NCBI RefSeq assembly: GCF_000519305.1
Contig: NZ_KI912610.1
Span: 1,324,846 to 1,388,845 of the forward strand
From: Mesorhizobium ciceri WSM4083
Lineage (GTDB): Bacteria > Pseudomonadota > Alphaproteobacteria > Rhizobiales > Rhizobiaceae
Reading direction: 5' to 3'
Length of the DNA stretch: 64,000 nucleotides
A program made the position numbers and the translations under genes. Positions 8,528 to 17,850 of this stretch are shown piece by piece. The notes beneath the pieces are model-generated. The model made no database searches, was not told the origin of the DNA, and was given only the letters and a program-made list of their open reading frames with translations. Position 1 is the first letter of the stretch; every line of letters starts with the position of its first letter.

Positions 8528-9199
8528 ATGCCAGCAGCCTTTCCGGCAGAGCCACAGATGTCCGCCACTGCGGAGGAAGAGGCGTACAGACACGTTCAGA
8601 GAGCCCTTCGCCTCGGCCGCTACAAACCGGGCGACAGGCTTATTCCGGAGGAGATTGCCGCCGAGATCGGCATGAGTCGCATGCCGGTGCGGGAAGCCTT
8701 TCGGCGCCTGGCCTCCGACGGGCTGGTGGTTCTGCGGCCCAATCGTGGATGCGTGGTCGCAGGCCTGACGGTCGATGAGCTTTACGAGATTTTCGAAATT
8801 CGCTCGGTTCTGGAGGGACTGGCCGTAAGGCTGGCGATGCCCCGGATCGATGAGGAGGAGTTCGAGGAACTCGAGCGCCTGCTCGAGCGCATGGAACGCG
8901 CGGGCCAGAGCGGCAGCAGCGACTGGGTGGTCCGCCACCAGGAATTCCACGGCCGTATCTGTGCGCTAAGCCGGAGGCCCAAGCTTATCCACCAGATATC
9001 GGCGCTGCATGTGGTGATAGAGCCCTACATGCGCATCTGGTTCGACGACTGTGACAAGCCGCATTCTGCGCGCGAGGAGCATGCCTCCGTGATCGCGGCC
9101 TTGCGTTCAGGCGACGAACTTCACGCGGAAAAGGTGATGCAGGATCATATTCTCAGCACAGCACCGATGCTGGCCGAGTTCGTGAGTCCGAGCCGGTGA
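8528..9199 (+). CDS. GntR family regulator, FadR/FCD subfamily
   Basis: About 223 residues: an N-terminal winged helix (GRYKPGDRLIPEEIAAEIGMSRMPVREAFRRLASDGLVVLRPNRGCVVA) and a C-terminal all-helical FCD effector domain. His residues in RHQEFHGRI and REEHASVIAAL fit the metal/ligand site of that family. ATG 8528 is chosen because AGGTG precedes it; ATG 8489 and 8558 are also in frame. It lies just upstream of a same-strand amino-acid transporter and is its likely regulator, responding to a small carboxylate or amino acid. The upstream region contains repeated ATAC units that could be its own operator. Confidence 0.9.
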   Translation: MPAAFPAEPQMSATAEEEAYRHVQRALRLGRYKPGDRLIPEEIAAEIGMSRMPVREAFRRLASDGLVVLRPNRGCVVAGLTVDELYEIFEIRSVLEGLAVRLAMPRIDEEEFEELERLLERMERAGQSGSSDWVVRHQEFHGRICALSRRPKLIHQISALHVVIEPYMRIWFDDCDKPHSAREEHASVIAALRSGDELHAEKVMQDHILSTAPMLAEFVSPSR

Positions 9200-9287
9200 C
9201 GAACACCGGCCGGACAAGAATGGCCTCGAACCGGTAATGGCCGGACGTAGGAACAGCTCGATCAGCCTATCAAAAAAGGGGAACCAC

Positions 9288-10139
9288 ATGAAAGTTTGTC
9301 GTTTGGCCGCAGTTGCGGCCGCACTCAGCATGTTCGGCTTCATGCACGCCGCATTGGCCGAGGACGCGCCCAAGGCCATAACCATCGCCACGGAGGGCGC
9401 CTACGCTCCATGGAATTTCACCAACGCGGACGGCAAGCTCGACGGACTGGAGATCGAACTCGCCAACAATCTTTGCGAGCGGATGAAGGTCAAATGCACC
9501 ATCATCGCTCAGGACTGGGACGGACTTATTCCTTCGCTGAAGGTCGGCAAGTTCGATGTGATCATGGCCAGCATGTTCATCACGCCCAAACGCCTCGAGA
9601 CCATCGACTTCACCCAGCCTTATGCGATCGACCCGGGCGGGTTCGCGGCCGCCAAGGATAGCGATCTGGGGAAGCTCGGCGCTTCGAGCGAGAAATTCAA
9701 ACTGGACGATGAGGCTGCTACCAAGGCTGCGGTCGAAAAGTTGAAGCCCCTGCTGAAGGGCAAGGTGGTCGGTGTCCAGGCGGCCACGGCCATGCTCGAA
9801 TTCGTCAAGAAATACTTCGGCGACACGGTGGAAATCCGTGAGTACAAGACGACCGAGCAGCACGATCTCGATCTGGCCGCGGGCCGCATCGATGCAATAT
9901 TCGCTCAGAAGACAGCGCTCGCCGCCACGCTCGCGAAACCCGAATTCTCGGGCTTCACGGTTGCAGGTCCGGGCTTTGTCGGCGGCTTGTTCGGCGCCGG
10001 AACGGGTGCGGGACTCAGGAAGGAAGACGCCAAGCTCAAGGAAATGCTGAACGACGCGATCAGCGCCGCCATTGCCGACGGGACCATTAAACGCATCTCG
10101 GAAAAATGGGTGAAAACGGACGTGACGCCGGTCAAGTAG
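9288..10139 (+). CDS. Amino-acid ABC transporter, periplasmic binding protein (family 3)
   Basis: A 283-residue solute-binding protein. The start at ATG 9288 has GGGGAA upstream and opens a Sec signal peptide ending ALA (about residue 23). The family 3 pattern is clear: ITIATEGAYAPWNF, then DGLEIELANNLCERMKVKC, DGLIPSLKVGKFDVIMASMFITPKR and the late helix DGTIKRISEKW. It resembles binding proteins for basic or opine-type amino acids (ArgT/OccT-like). Two permease genes follow, but no ATP-binding gene is present, so the ATPase must come from elsewhere. Confidence 0.92.
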   Translation: MKVCRLAAVAAALSMFGFMHAALAEDAPKAITIATEGAYAPWNFTNADGKLDGLEIELANNLCERMKVKCTIIAQDWDGLIPSLKVGKFDVIMASMFITPKRLETIDFTQPYAIDPGGFAAAKDSDLGKLGASSEKFKLDDEAATKAAVEKLKPLLKGKVVGVQAATAMLEFVKKYFGDTVEIREYKTTEQHDLDLAAGRIDAIFAQKTALAATLAKPEFSGFTVAGPGFVGGLFGAGTGAGLRKEDAKLKEMLNDAISAAIADGTIKRISEKWVKTDVTPVK

Positions 10140-10213
10140 CCACGTGTGTATTCTGTCCGGCCGATTGGTATCAACCGATCGGCCTAGTGCCGCGCTGAAC
10201 GATCAGGTTTCAC

Positions 10214-10927
10214 ATGACGGACACACTCCATATCCTTTCCGTGGGCAAGGGCGGCTGGGGCGGAGCCCTGCTGCTGGCAGCTGGCGTGACATTTGCGCTG
10301 TCAGTCCTCGGCTTCCTGCTCGGCGCTCTCCTCGGCGCGGTTGCAGCAGGAGGCCGGCTCTCCACGAGAGCTTTACCGTCATGGGCCGCCAAGGGCTATG
10401 GCACGGTGTTCCGGGGTGTGCCCGATCTGTTGACGATCTACCTGCTTTACTACGGCGGCAGCATAGCATTGACTGAGATCGGTAAATTCTTCGGCAGCGC
10501 AGGCTTCATCGGGCTGCCGACATTTGCGACTGGCGTCCTGGCGATCGGCATCATTTCGGGCGCCTATCAAGCCGAGGTCTATCGCGGAGCGTATCTCGCC
10601 GTCGATCTCGGCCAGTTTGAGGCTAGCAAGGCGCTCGGCCTGTCCCGGTTCCAATCGCTGCGTCTCGTCATCGTGCCTCAACTGATGCGGCACGCCCTGC
10701 CGGGCCTGGGAAATGTCTGGCAGCTTGTGCTCAAGGATTCAGCCTTGATCTCCGTGATCGGCTTGGTGGAATTGATGCGGCAATCTCAGATCGGCGCGGG
10801 ATCGATGCGGGAGCCCTTCGTCTTCTATATAGCAGCCGCGACGCTGTATTTCCTCATCGCTACCGTGACCGGATCGGTCTTTCGCTACGGCGAGGCACGG
10901 GCGTGGCGAGGCATGGTCCACGCATGA
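10214..10927 (+). CDS. Amino-acid ABC transporter permease (HisQ/OccQ-like)
   Basis: A 237-residue inner-membrane permease of the HisMQ type, with about five hydrophobic segments and the cytoplasmic EAA loop YLAVDLGQFEASKALGLSRFQSLRLVIVPQLMRHALPGL that contacts the ATPase. YRGAYLAV precedes the loop, as in family members. It forms a pair with the next gene, whose ATG overlaps this stop. Spacing from the binding protein gene is 74 bases. Confidence 0.93.
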   Translation: MTDTLHILSVGKGGWGGALLLAAGVTFALSVLGFLLGALLGAVAAGGRLSTRALPSWAAKGYGTVFRGVPDLLTIYLLYYGGSIALTEIGKFFGSAGFIGLPTFATGVLAIGIISGAYQAEVYRGAYLAVDLGQFEASKALGLSRFQSLRLVIVPQLMRHALPGLGNVWQLVLKDSALISVIGLVELMRQSQIGAGSMREPFVFYIAAATLYFLIATVTGSVFRYGEARAWRGMVHA

Positions 10928-11616
10928 TCGACTTCGCCTTCTTTGGAGAGATCATTCCCACCCTTCTCTCCGGCTTGCCGTTAACCTTGCAACTTGCGGG
11001 GTTGTCGATCGGAATAGGCTTTGCCTTGGCCCTGGTGCTCGCACTGGCGCAGCAGGGAAACCATCGGATGCTGGTCTGGCCCATACGCTCCTTCGTTGCC
11101 GTCTTTCGCGGCACGCCATTGCTTGTCCAGATATTCCTCATCTATTACGGCCTCGGCCAGTTCCGCCCCACACTTCAGGCAGTTGGGCTCTGGTGGCTGT
11201 TTCGCGAGCCCTATTGGTGCGCCATCATCGCGCTCAGTCTCAATACCGCGGCCTATGGCAGCGAAATCCTGCGGGGTGCGATACAGGGTGTGCCGCGCGG
11301 CCTTGTCGAGGCGGCCTCAGCCTTCGGCATGACACGGCTCCAGACCCTGCGTCTCGTCGTTCTGCCTTTGGCGCTGCGCCAGGCCATACCGAGCTACAGC
11401 AACGAGATCATCCTCATGGTAAAGGGTACGTCGCTTGCATCGATCGTCACCCTGATGGAAGTGACGGGCATCGCCCAGGGGCTTATTTCACAGACCTATC
11501 GCGCCGTAGAGGTTTTCGTGGCCGCGGGCGCGATCTATCTCACCATCAATTTCACGATCATCTCGGCACTGAACGCGCTGGAAACCTGGCTAACGCCTTA
11601 TCGGGTCCGAGCCTGA
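10924..11616 (+). CDS. Amino-acid ABC transporter permease (HisM/OccM-like)
   Basis: A 230-residue second permease, starting at ATG 10924 and overlapping the previous stop by four bases (translational coupling). It has the N-terminal LPLTLQLAGLSIGIGFAL helix, FRGTPLLVQIFLIYYGLGQF, and an EAA loop AIQGVPRGLVEAASAFGMTRLQTLRLVVLPLALRQAIP. The late segment MVKGTSLASIVTLMEVTG is diagnostic for this family. Directly downstream is gamma-glutamyltransferase, not the expected ATPase gene. Confidence 0.93.
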   Translation: MIDFAFFGEIIPTLLSGLPLTLQLAGLSIGIGFALALVLALAQQGNHRMLVWPIRSFVAVFRGTPLLVQIFLIYYGLGQFRPTLQAVGLWWLFREPYWCAIIALSLNTAAYGSEILRGAIQGVPRGLVEAASAFGMTRLQTLRLVVLPLALRQAIPSYSNEIILMVKGTSLASIVTLMEVTGIAQGLISQTYRAVEVFVAAGAIYLTINFTIISALNALETWLTPYRVRA

Positions 11617-11746
11617 TACGCGTCTGGCGTAACGAGGAGAATTGGCAAAATGCGCAGTGTCGAGAAGCCGAAGCGATCCGTTGCCGTGTCGTGTTACGCC
11701 ATGGCGGCAGCGTCGCATCCATCAGACCAGGGGATACAAAGACAGA

Positions 11747-13333
11747 ATGCGTGATTTCCAGTTTCCCGGACGCTCGCCGGTTCGTGCCACGGAAGCGGTT
11801 GCGGCGACGTCGCATCCGCTTGCAACCCTTGCGGCCATCGACATGCTGCGCTCCGGCGGCAACGCCATGGATGCCGCGGTCTGCGCCGCCGCCGTGCAGG
11901 GCGTGGTCGAGCCGCAGTCGACCGGCATCGGCGGCGACTGCTTCGTGCTCTATTCTCCCGGGGGGCAAGGCAATGTGTTGGCCTTCAACGGCTCCGGCCG
12001 CGCGCCGGCCAGGGCGACAGTCGACTGGTACCGCGAAAAAGGTTTCGATCGCATCCCGTTGCAGGGCCCGCATGCTGTCACCGTGCCGGGTGCCGTCGAT
12101 GCCTGGAGCCGCCTGCTTGAAGACCATGGCCGCAAGGGCCTTGCCGAGGCGCTGGCGCCGGCCATCCATTATGCCGAAAACGGCTATGTCGTGCACGACC
12201 GCGTCGCTTTCGACTGGGCCGAACCGGAAACCGACCTGTCGGCCGACGAGCATGCCGCGCGCATCTTCCTGCCGGGCGGCAAGGCGCCGAAGGCGGGTGA
12301 CGTCCACCGGCAGCCGGAACTGGCGGCGACCTTGCGCATCATCGCCAAACACGGCCGGGCCGGTTTCTACGAAGGCGCGGTCGCCGACGATATCGTGCGC
12401 CGGCTCAAGGAATTGGGCGGACTTCATTCGGCCGAGGATTTCGCCGCGACCCGAGGCGATTATGTGGCGCCGGTCAGCACCTCCTATGGCGGCCATGAGA
12501 TCCACCAGATGCCGCCGAACAATCAGGGGCTGACGGCGCTTTTGATGCTGAACGTGCTGTCGGGCTTCAAGCTCGGCGGGCTCGACCCGAATGGCGCCGA
12601 ACGCCTGCATCTGGAGATCGAGGCCGGGCGCCTGGCCTATCGCGACCGCGACCGCTATGTCGGCGACCAGGACCACGTTCCGGTGCCGGTGAAGCAGCTC
12701 CTGTCCGGCGCCTATGCCGACCGGCTGCGCGCCGAGATCGACCGCGAACGCGCCATGACGCATCTGCCGCGCGTGGAGCTGCCCGGCAGTGACACGGTCT
12801 ACATCTCCATCGTCGACCGCGACCGCAACGCGGTCTCCTTCATCAACTCGACCTATTATTCGTTCGGCAGCGGTGTCGTCGGCCCGAAGACCGGTGTCGT
12901 GCTGCAGAACCGCGGTTCGAGCTTCCGCCTCGACCCGGCACATCCGAACGCGATCGCGCCCGGCAAGCGGCCTATGCATACGATCATGCCCGGCATGGCG
13001 ACGAAGAACGGCCGCGTGGTGATGCCGTTCGGCGTTATGGGCGGCGGCTACCAGCCGTTCGGTCATGTCCATCTGCTGACCAACATGATCGACTTCGGCA
13101 TGGACCCGCAGCAGGCGCTGGATGCGCCCAGGGTGTTTTACAATGACGACACCGTGGAGGCCGAGCGTGGCGTTCCCACTGATGCAATCGAGGGCCTGCG
13201 CCGGCGCGGCCACCGCATCGCCGAACCGCATCATCCGCTTGGCGGCGGGCAGGTGGTGCTGATCGATTGGGAGAAGGGGACGCTGACCGGCGCTTCCGAT
13301 CCGCGCAAGGATGGTTTGGCGCTTGGATATTGA
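11747..13333 (+). CDS. Gamma-glutamyltransferase family protein
   Basis: A 528-residue Ntn-hydrolase that would cleave gamma-glutamyl bonds, as in glutathione, after autocatalytic splitting into two chains. The N-terminal half shows ATSHPLATLAAIDMLRSGGNAMDAAV and GIGGDCFVLY. The presumed nucleophile is Thr350 in SDTVYISIVDRD, which aligns with the Thr of the TTHxSVVD motif. Substrate-loop residues follow in the small subunit (MGGGYQPFGHVHLLTNMIDFGMDPQQALDAPR). No clear signal peptide is seen with the ATG 11747 start, so it may be cytoplasmic, as for cephalosporin-acylase-like relatives. It may process what the upstream transporter imports. Confidence 0.9.
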   Translation: MRDFQFPGRSPVRATEAVAATSHPLATLAAIDMLRSGGNAMDAAVCAAAVQGVVEPQSTGIGGDCFVLYSPGGQGNVLAFNGSGRAPARATVDWYREKGFDRIPLQGPHAVTVPGAVDAWSRLLEDHGRKGLAEALAPAIHYAENGYVVHDRVAFDWAEPETDLSADEHAARIFLPGGKAPKAGDVHRQPELAATLRIIAKHGRAGFYEGAVADDIVRRLKELGGLHSAEDFAATRGDYVAPVSTSYGGHEIHQMPPNNQGLTALLMLNVLSGFKLGGLDPNGAERLHLEIEAGRLAYRDRDRYVGDQDHVPVPVKQLLSGAYADRLRAEIDRERAMTHLPRVELPGSDTVYISIVDRDRNAVSFINSTYYSFGSGVVGPKTGVVLQNRGSSFRLDPAHPNAIAPGKRPMHTIMPGMATKNGRVVMPFGVMGGGYQPFGHVHLLTNMIDFGMDPQQALDAPRVFYNDDTVEAERGVPTDAIEGLRRRGHRIAEPHHPLGGGQVVLIDWEKGTLTGASDPRKDGLALGY

Positions 13334-13399
13334 GGCGATCCGTTGTCCAATGGCGTATCCATATCCCGCCAATAGTCGTTCGAAATCCAGCCGGTGATC

Positions 13400-14926
13400 A
13401 TGACCCAAACCGAAACCCACGTAGATCTCTCCCGCCGTCTCGCCGCCGGCGTCGACGATGCGCCCGCCATTCTGGCACCCGACAGGGCGACGCTCAGCCA
13501 TGGCGGATTGCGCAGCCTGATCGCCGACACGGCAAAACAGCTGCATGCGCGCGGCATCGGCCGGGACGACAGGGTGGCGATCGTGCTGCCGAACGGGCCC
13601 GAGATGGCCACCGCCTTCGTCGCCGTGGCGGCCGCCGCCTCGACGGCTCCGCTCAATCCCGCCTACCGGGCCGACGAGCTCGATTTCTACCTGACCGACA
13701 TCGGCGCCAAGGCGATCCTTGTCGCGGAGGGCGAGACCGGCCCTGCGGTGACGGTGGCCGAGCGGCTCGGCATCGGCGTGCTGCGGCTTGTCGTGCAGCC
13801 CGGCACACCCGCCGGCAGTTTTGCGATCGGGGGCGCGGCGATCGGACCCCCGGCATCACCCGACATGGCGCAAGACGGCGACATCGCGCTTTTGCTGCAC
13901 ACCTCCGGCACGACGTCGCGGCCAAAACTGGTGCCGCTCAGCCATGCCAACATCGCAGCCTCGGCTGCCCATATCGGCGGCACGCTTGGCCTGACAGCCA
14001 ATGACCGTTGCCTCAACATCATGCCGCTGTTCCACATTCACGGCCTGATCGCGGCCGTGCTGTCGTCGCTGGCTGCCGGTGGCAGCATCTACTGCACGCC
14101 GGGTTTCAACGCGCTGCGCTTCTTCCAGTGGCTGAGCGAGGCGCAGCCGAGCTGGTACACGGCGGTGCCGACCATGCATCAGGCGATCCTGCCCAGGGCG
14201 GCGCGCAATACCGAGGCGCTGGCGGCGGCACGTCTTCGCTTCATCCGCTCGTCCTCGGCATCGCTGCCGGCGCAGGTGATGACCGAGCTGGAAGCGACCT
14301 TCGGCTGCCCGGTGATCGAATCCTACGGGATGACTGAGGCCGCGCACCAGATGGCCTCGAACCGGCTGCCGCCGGGCCAGCGCAAGCCCGGCAGCGTCGG
14401 GGCCTCCGCCGGTCCGGACGTGGCTGTGATGGCGCCCGACGGGCGGCTGCTCGCAGCCGGCGAGACCGGCGAGATCGTCATTCGCGGGCCCAATGTCACG
14501 GCGGGCTACGAAAAGAACCCGGATGCCAACGCCACGGCTTTCGCGCATGGCTGGTTCCACACCGGCGACCAGGGCGTGCTGGACGAGGACGGCTATTTGC
14601 GCGTCACCGGAAGGCTCAAGGAGATAATCAACCGCGGCGGCGAAAAGATCTCGCCGCTCGAGGTCGACGACGTGCTGATGGACCATCCGGCGGTGGCGCA
14701 GGTCGTCACCTTCGCCATGCCGCATGACAAGCTTGGCGAGGAGGTGGCGGCGGCGGTTGTGCTGCGTGAAGGCATCAGCGCCACCGAGGGCGACATCCGC
14801 ACCTATGCCGCGACGCGGCTTGCCGACTTCAAGGTGCCGCGCAAGATCCTGATCCTGGACGAGATCCCAAAGGGCGCGACGGGCAAGCTGCAACGCATCG
14901 GCCTTGCCGCCAAACTCGGACTTTGA
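13400..14926 (+). CDS. AMP-forming acyl-CoA ligase, oxalyl-CoA synthetase-like
   Basis: A 508-residue adenylating enzyme that activates a carboxylate with ATP and CoA. It has the phosphate loop LLHTSGTTSRPKLVPLSH, the A5 motif ESYGMTEA, the A7 motif GWFHTGDQG, the hinge LKEIINRGGEKISP and the C-terminal lysine in PKGATGKLQR. The phrases MPLFHIHGL, WYTAVPTMHQAIL, LRFIRSSSASLP and RGPNVTAGY are strongly reminiscent of plant and fungal oxalate-CoA ligases (AAE3/Pcs60), although related acids cannot be excluded. ATG 13400 is preferred over GTG 13394. It is followed after two bases by a PanE-like gene. Confidence 0.88.
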   Translation: MTQTETHVDLSRRLAAGVDDAPAILAPDRATLSHGGLRSLIADTAKQLHARGIGRDDRVAIVLPNGPEMATAFVAVAAAASTAPLNPAYRADELDFYLTDIGAKAILVAEGETGPAVTVAERLGIGVLRLVVQPGTPAGSFAIGGAAIGPPASPDMAQDGDIALLLHTSGTTSRPKLVPLSHANIAASAAHIGGTLGLTANDRCLNIMPLFHIHGLIAAVLSSLAAGGSIYCTPGFNALRFFQWLSEAQPSWYTAVPTMHQAILPRAARNTEALAAARLRFIRSSSASLPAQVMTELEATFGCPVIESYGMTEAAHQMASNRLPPGQRKPGSVGASAGPDVAVMAPDGRLLAAGETGEIVIRGPNVTAGYEKNPDANATAFAHGWFHTGDQGVLDEDGYLRVTGRLKEIINRGGEKISPLEVDDVLMDHPAVAQVVTFAMPHDKLGEEVAAAVVLREGISATEGDIRTYAATRLADFKVPRKILILDEIPKGATGKLQRIGLAAKLGL

Positions 14927-14928
14927 CG

Positions 14929-15915
14929 ATGAAGATCACCATCTTCGGCGCCGGTGCGATCGGCGGCTATCTCGCGGCCAAGCTGGCGATCACTGGGCGG
15001 ACCGACCTGTCGATCGTCGCGCGCGGCGCGCATCTCGACGCGATCAAGGCAAATGGCCTGCGCCTGATCGAGGATGGCCAGGAGACGTCCGTCCCCGTCC
15101 AAGCCGCCGCGAATGCCGAGGAACTTGGCGTGCAGGATTATGTGGTGCTGGCGCTGAAGGCCCATTCCCTCACCCCGGCCCTTGACCAGATCGCACCGCT
15201 GCTCGGAGAACATACCGCCGTCGTCACCATGCAGAACGGCGTGCCGTGGTGGTATTTCCACGGCGTCGGCGGGCCGCTCGAAGGCACCAGGCTGAACGCG
15301 GTCGATCCGGGCGGCGCCATCTGGCAGCGGATCGGACCGCAGCGCGTCATCGGCTCGGTCGTCTATCCCGCGGTCGAAGTCGATGCTCCCGGCCTCATCC
15401 GCCATGTCGAGGGCAAGCGCTTCTCGCTCGGCGAGCCCTCGGGCGAGCGCAGCGAACGGGTCACGCTTCTGGCCGAGGAGATGGTCAAGGCCGGCTTGCA
15501 AGCGCCGGTTCGCGACGACATCCGCAGCGAAATCTGGGTGAAGCTGTGGGGCAATCTCTCCTTCAATCCGATCTCGGCGCTGACCGGCAGCACGCTGGCC
15601 GCGATCGTTGCCGACGAGGGCACCCGCACGCTCGCCCGCACCATGATGCTGGAGGCGCAGGCGATCGGCGAAAGCCTCGGAGTGCGCTTTCCCATAACCG
15701 TCGACCGGCGCATCAAGGGCGCCGGCGATGTCGGCGAACACAAGACCTCGATGCTGCAGGACCTTGAGCGCGGCCGGCCGATGGAGATCGACGCGCTGGT
15801 GAGCGCGGTGCAGGAACTTGGCCGGCTAACGGACAGACCGACCCCGACCATCGATGCCGTGCTGGCGCTGGTGCGCCGACTGGCGGTGGAGCGCGGGTGT
15901 TATGGGTGGGGTTGA
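14929..15915 (+). CDS. 2-dehydropantoate 2-reductase family protein (PanE/ApbA-like)
   Basis: A 328-residue NADPH-dependent ketoacid reductase. The N-terminal Rossmann motif is ITIFGAGAIGGYLAAKLA; VTMQNGVPWWYF and the C-terminal helical domain with EIWVKLWGNLSFNPISALTGST fit the family, including the lysine/asparagine pair around KLWGNLSFN. True PanE makes pantoate for coenzyme A. Location two bases after an acyl-CoA ligase and behind a transporter suggests a catabolic paralogue acting on another 2-oxo acid. ATG 14929 is preferred over the TTG two codons earlier. Confidence 0.9.
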   Translation: MKITIFGAGAIGGYLAAKLAITGRTDLSIVARGAHLDAIKANGLRLIEDGQETSVPVQAAANAEELGVQDYVVLALKAHSLTPALDQIAPLLGEHTAVVTMQNGVPWWYFHGVGGPLEGTRLNAVDPGGAIWQRIGPQRVIGSVVYPAVEVDAPGLIRHVEGKRFSLGEPSGERSERVTLLAEEMVKAGLQAPVRDDIRSEIWVKLWGNLSFNPISALTGSTLAAIVADEGTRTLARTMMLEAQAIGESLGVRFPITVDRRIKGAGDVGEHKTSMLQDLERGRPMEIDALVSAVQELGRLTDRPTPTIDAVLALVRRLAVERGCYGWG

Positions 15916-16004
15916 GCGACGGCGTAAATCAGAGCCATGGCGCGCGACGATCCAGGCCTTGAGGCACCTTGGCCTCATATCCCAGCTTGACCAGGGTTAG
16001 CAGC

Positions 16005-16388
16005 ATGCTGAACGCCATTCACCACGTCGCGCTCATCTGCACCGATTACGACCGGTCGCGACGGTTCTACGTCGAACTCCTCGGCCTCGATCTGATCCGG
16101 GAGATCTATCGGGAGGAGCGGCAGTCATGGAAGGCGGATCTGCGGATCGGGTCGGCCCAACTGGAATTGTTCTCCTTCCCCACACCGGCGATGCGGCCGT
16201 CCCACCCAGAGGCGACAGGCCTGAGACATCTGGCATTCGCTGTGTCCAATCTTGAGCCCGTAATTATCCGCCTGGAAGCCGCAGGCGTTGCCGTCGAGCC
16301 TATCCGGATCGACCCATATACGGACCAACGGTTTACCTTTTTCAGGGACCCGGATGGATTGCCGCTGGAACTCTACGAAGCCCCATAA
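16005..16388 (+). CDS. VOC family protein (glyoxalase-like, YaeR type)
   Basis: A 127-residue single vicinal-oxygen-chelate protein. It opens INHHVALICTDYDRS-like (NAIHHVALICTDYDRSRRFY), continues with LGLDLIREIYREERQSWKADL, and ends FFRDPDGLPLELYEAP, with metal ligands plausibly His6/His7, the middle His in GLRHLAFAV and the final Glu. This arrangement resembles YaeR/SMU1112c proteins, whose substrates are unknown. ATG 16005 was chosen because the VOC fold begins within a few residues and AGGG lies upstream. It is monocistronic. Confidence 0.88.
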   Translation: MLNAIHHVALICTDYDRSRRFYVELLGLDLIREIYREERQSWKADLRIGSAQLELFSFPTPAMRPSHPEATGLRHLAFAVSNLEPVIIRLEAAGVAVEPIRIDPYTDQRFTFFRDPDGLPLELYEAP

Positions 16389-16492
16389 GGAACGGTTCGC
16401 TTTCACGATGGGCGCTGTGTACTGACGGTCTCGGTATCGGCGGACCGCGAATCTGTGCTAAGCGCCGCCCAACCAACCAAAGGACGACACCA

Positions 16493-16726
16493 ATGAGCGA
16501 ACTGACCGTGGCCGAGGCGACCGAGAGCATCTATGCCTCGCTCCGGGCGGACAATGCCGACATCGACACACATATCGCGGCGCTTAAGGCGGCGCTGACG
16601 CGAGAGGGGATCAAACAGGCGGTGTTTGATCCGGCCAAGCTGGCGCAGAACAACCGCTCGGGCCGCAAGTTGATGCAGGCTTATTTTCGGCAGCGCGGTG
16701 TGAGCGTGAGGTTTTCGGACCAGTAG
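16493..16726 (+). CDS. Small conserved-looking hypothetical protein
   Basis: A 77-residue protein starting MSELTVAEATESIYAS with AAGGAC as ribosome binding site nine bases upstream. It is predicted mostly helical, without membrane segments or cysteines. The middle HIAALKAALTREGIKQAVFDPAKLAQNNRSGRKLMQAYF shows no known domain that I recognise. It has good codon usage for the genome and its own promoter space, so it is probably real. No function can be assigned. Confidence 0.7.
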   Translation: MSELTVAEATESIYASLRADNADIDTHIAALKAALTREGIKQAVFDPAKLAQNNRSGRKLMQAYFRQRGVSVRFSDQ

Positions 16727-16856
16727 AACGGCGCGCGGGCGATCTCAACCCCGCCGTTGGGAGTTCCCGGCCGGTCCGTCGCCATCCGGACGTCGGGACT
16801 GCAGGTTCTAATCCATCGGAGCTGTTTCAAAGTCGGCCCTGGATCGCGGAGGGGGG

Positions 16857-17849
16857 ATGGACGTGGTGGGTTTTGATCGGATCGACAGACTGATCGCAGC
16901 GGTGCCCCCCGCCTTGGCGCTTCGCGCCGGACTGGACCTTGGCATCTTCACCCGGCTCGGTGAAAGTGCTGTGACTGCCGACAGCCTCGGGGCCACGCTC
17001 AAAGTCGAGCCCGATCGTCTGTCGCGGCTCCTCTACGCGCTCGCCAGCATCGGCCTCCTTGAAGTCGAGGACGGTCAGTTTCGCAACGGAGCCGAAGCGT
17101 CGGCCTTCCTCGATGCGTCCAAGCCGACCTATCGCGGCGGCGACCACGCGCTCATGCGCGAGTTGTGGGGAGCCGACCTTTTGACCGCGGACTCGCTGCG
17201 ACAGAACCGGCCGGCCGCGCTGCACGATTTTTCCGAAGCGGGACCTGAGTCCGCGGCGGCCTTCAGCCGCATGCTCGCACCGGGCGGGGTGATTTTCGGC
17301 CGACACCTGGCCCAGGAGATGGACCTCTCGGCGGTCGGTTCGGTGATCGACATCGGCGGGGGTGCCGGGACCATACTGGTCGGGCTTCGCGAGCGGTGGA
17401 CGCACATTGCGGCGACGCTGATGGAACTCCCAACGGTCGCAGCGGTCGCGCCAGCTATCCTGTCGGAATACGGTGCCGATGACGTGGTTGTCGAAGAGGG
17501 GGACATAACCGTCGCGCCATCGGTCGGTCGGCACGATCTGGCGATCCTGAAGGCCGTCGTCCAGGTGCTTCCGCCGGACCAGGCGCGCAATTCGATCCTG
17601 AACGCGGCGCGTTGCCTCACCCCCGGAGGCGAGATCGCAATTGCGGGGTGGGGTGTCGTCGACGACGACCGCCTCGGCCCGTCCGAGGGTGTCTTCCTCA
17701 ATCTCACTTTCCTGAATCTCTATCGCCACGGCGAATCGTACGCGGAAGGTCAATATCGTGCGTGGATGACCGAGGCTGGATTCCGGGATATCTCCAGGTC
17801 GCGCCTGACGGACGGCTGCACGTTGTTTCGTGGACGCCTCCCGGGCTGA
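16857..17849 (+). CDS. SAM-dependent O-methyltransferase (plant-type/ASMT-like fold)
   Basis: A 330-residue methyltransferase with an N-terminal winged-helix dimerisation domain (about 5-85: LRAGLDLGIFTRLGE, LSRLLYALASIGLLEVEDG) and a C-terminal Methyltransf_2-type domain. SAM-binding motif I is VIDIGGGAGTILVGL, then LMELPTVAAVAP and LAILKAVVQVLPPDQARNSILNAARCLTPGGEIAIAGW. Such enzymes methylate phenolic or polyketide hydroxyls, but the substrate here is unknown. The GGAGGGGGG tract runs directly into the ATG. Its stop is separated by one base from the stop of the convergent aminopeptidase gene. Confidence 0.88.
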   Translation: MDVVGFDRIDRLIAAVPPALALRAGLDLGIFTRLGESAVTADSLGATLKVEPDRLSRLLYALASIGLLEVEDGQFRNGAEASAFLDASKPTYRGGDHALMRELWGADLLTADSLRQNRPAALHDFSEAGPESAAAFSRMLAPGGVIFGRHLAQEMDLSAVGSVIDIGGGAGTILVGLRERWTHIAATLMELPTVAAVAPAILSEYGADDVVVEEGDITVAPSVGRHDLAILKAVVQVLPPDQARNSILNAARCLTPGGEIAIAGWGVVDDDRLGPSEGVFLNLTFLNLYRHGESYAEGQYRAWMTEAGFRDISRSRLTDGCTLFRGRLPG

Positions 17850-17850
17850 C

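Noticed and set aside
11558..13546. 662-residue minus-strand frame opposite gamma-glutamyltransferase
   Set aside because: Shadow frame; the plus-strand protein has clear catalytic motifs and this one has none.
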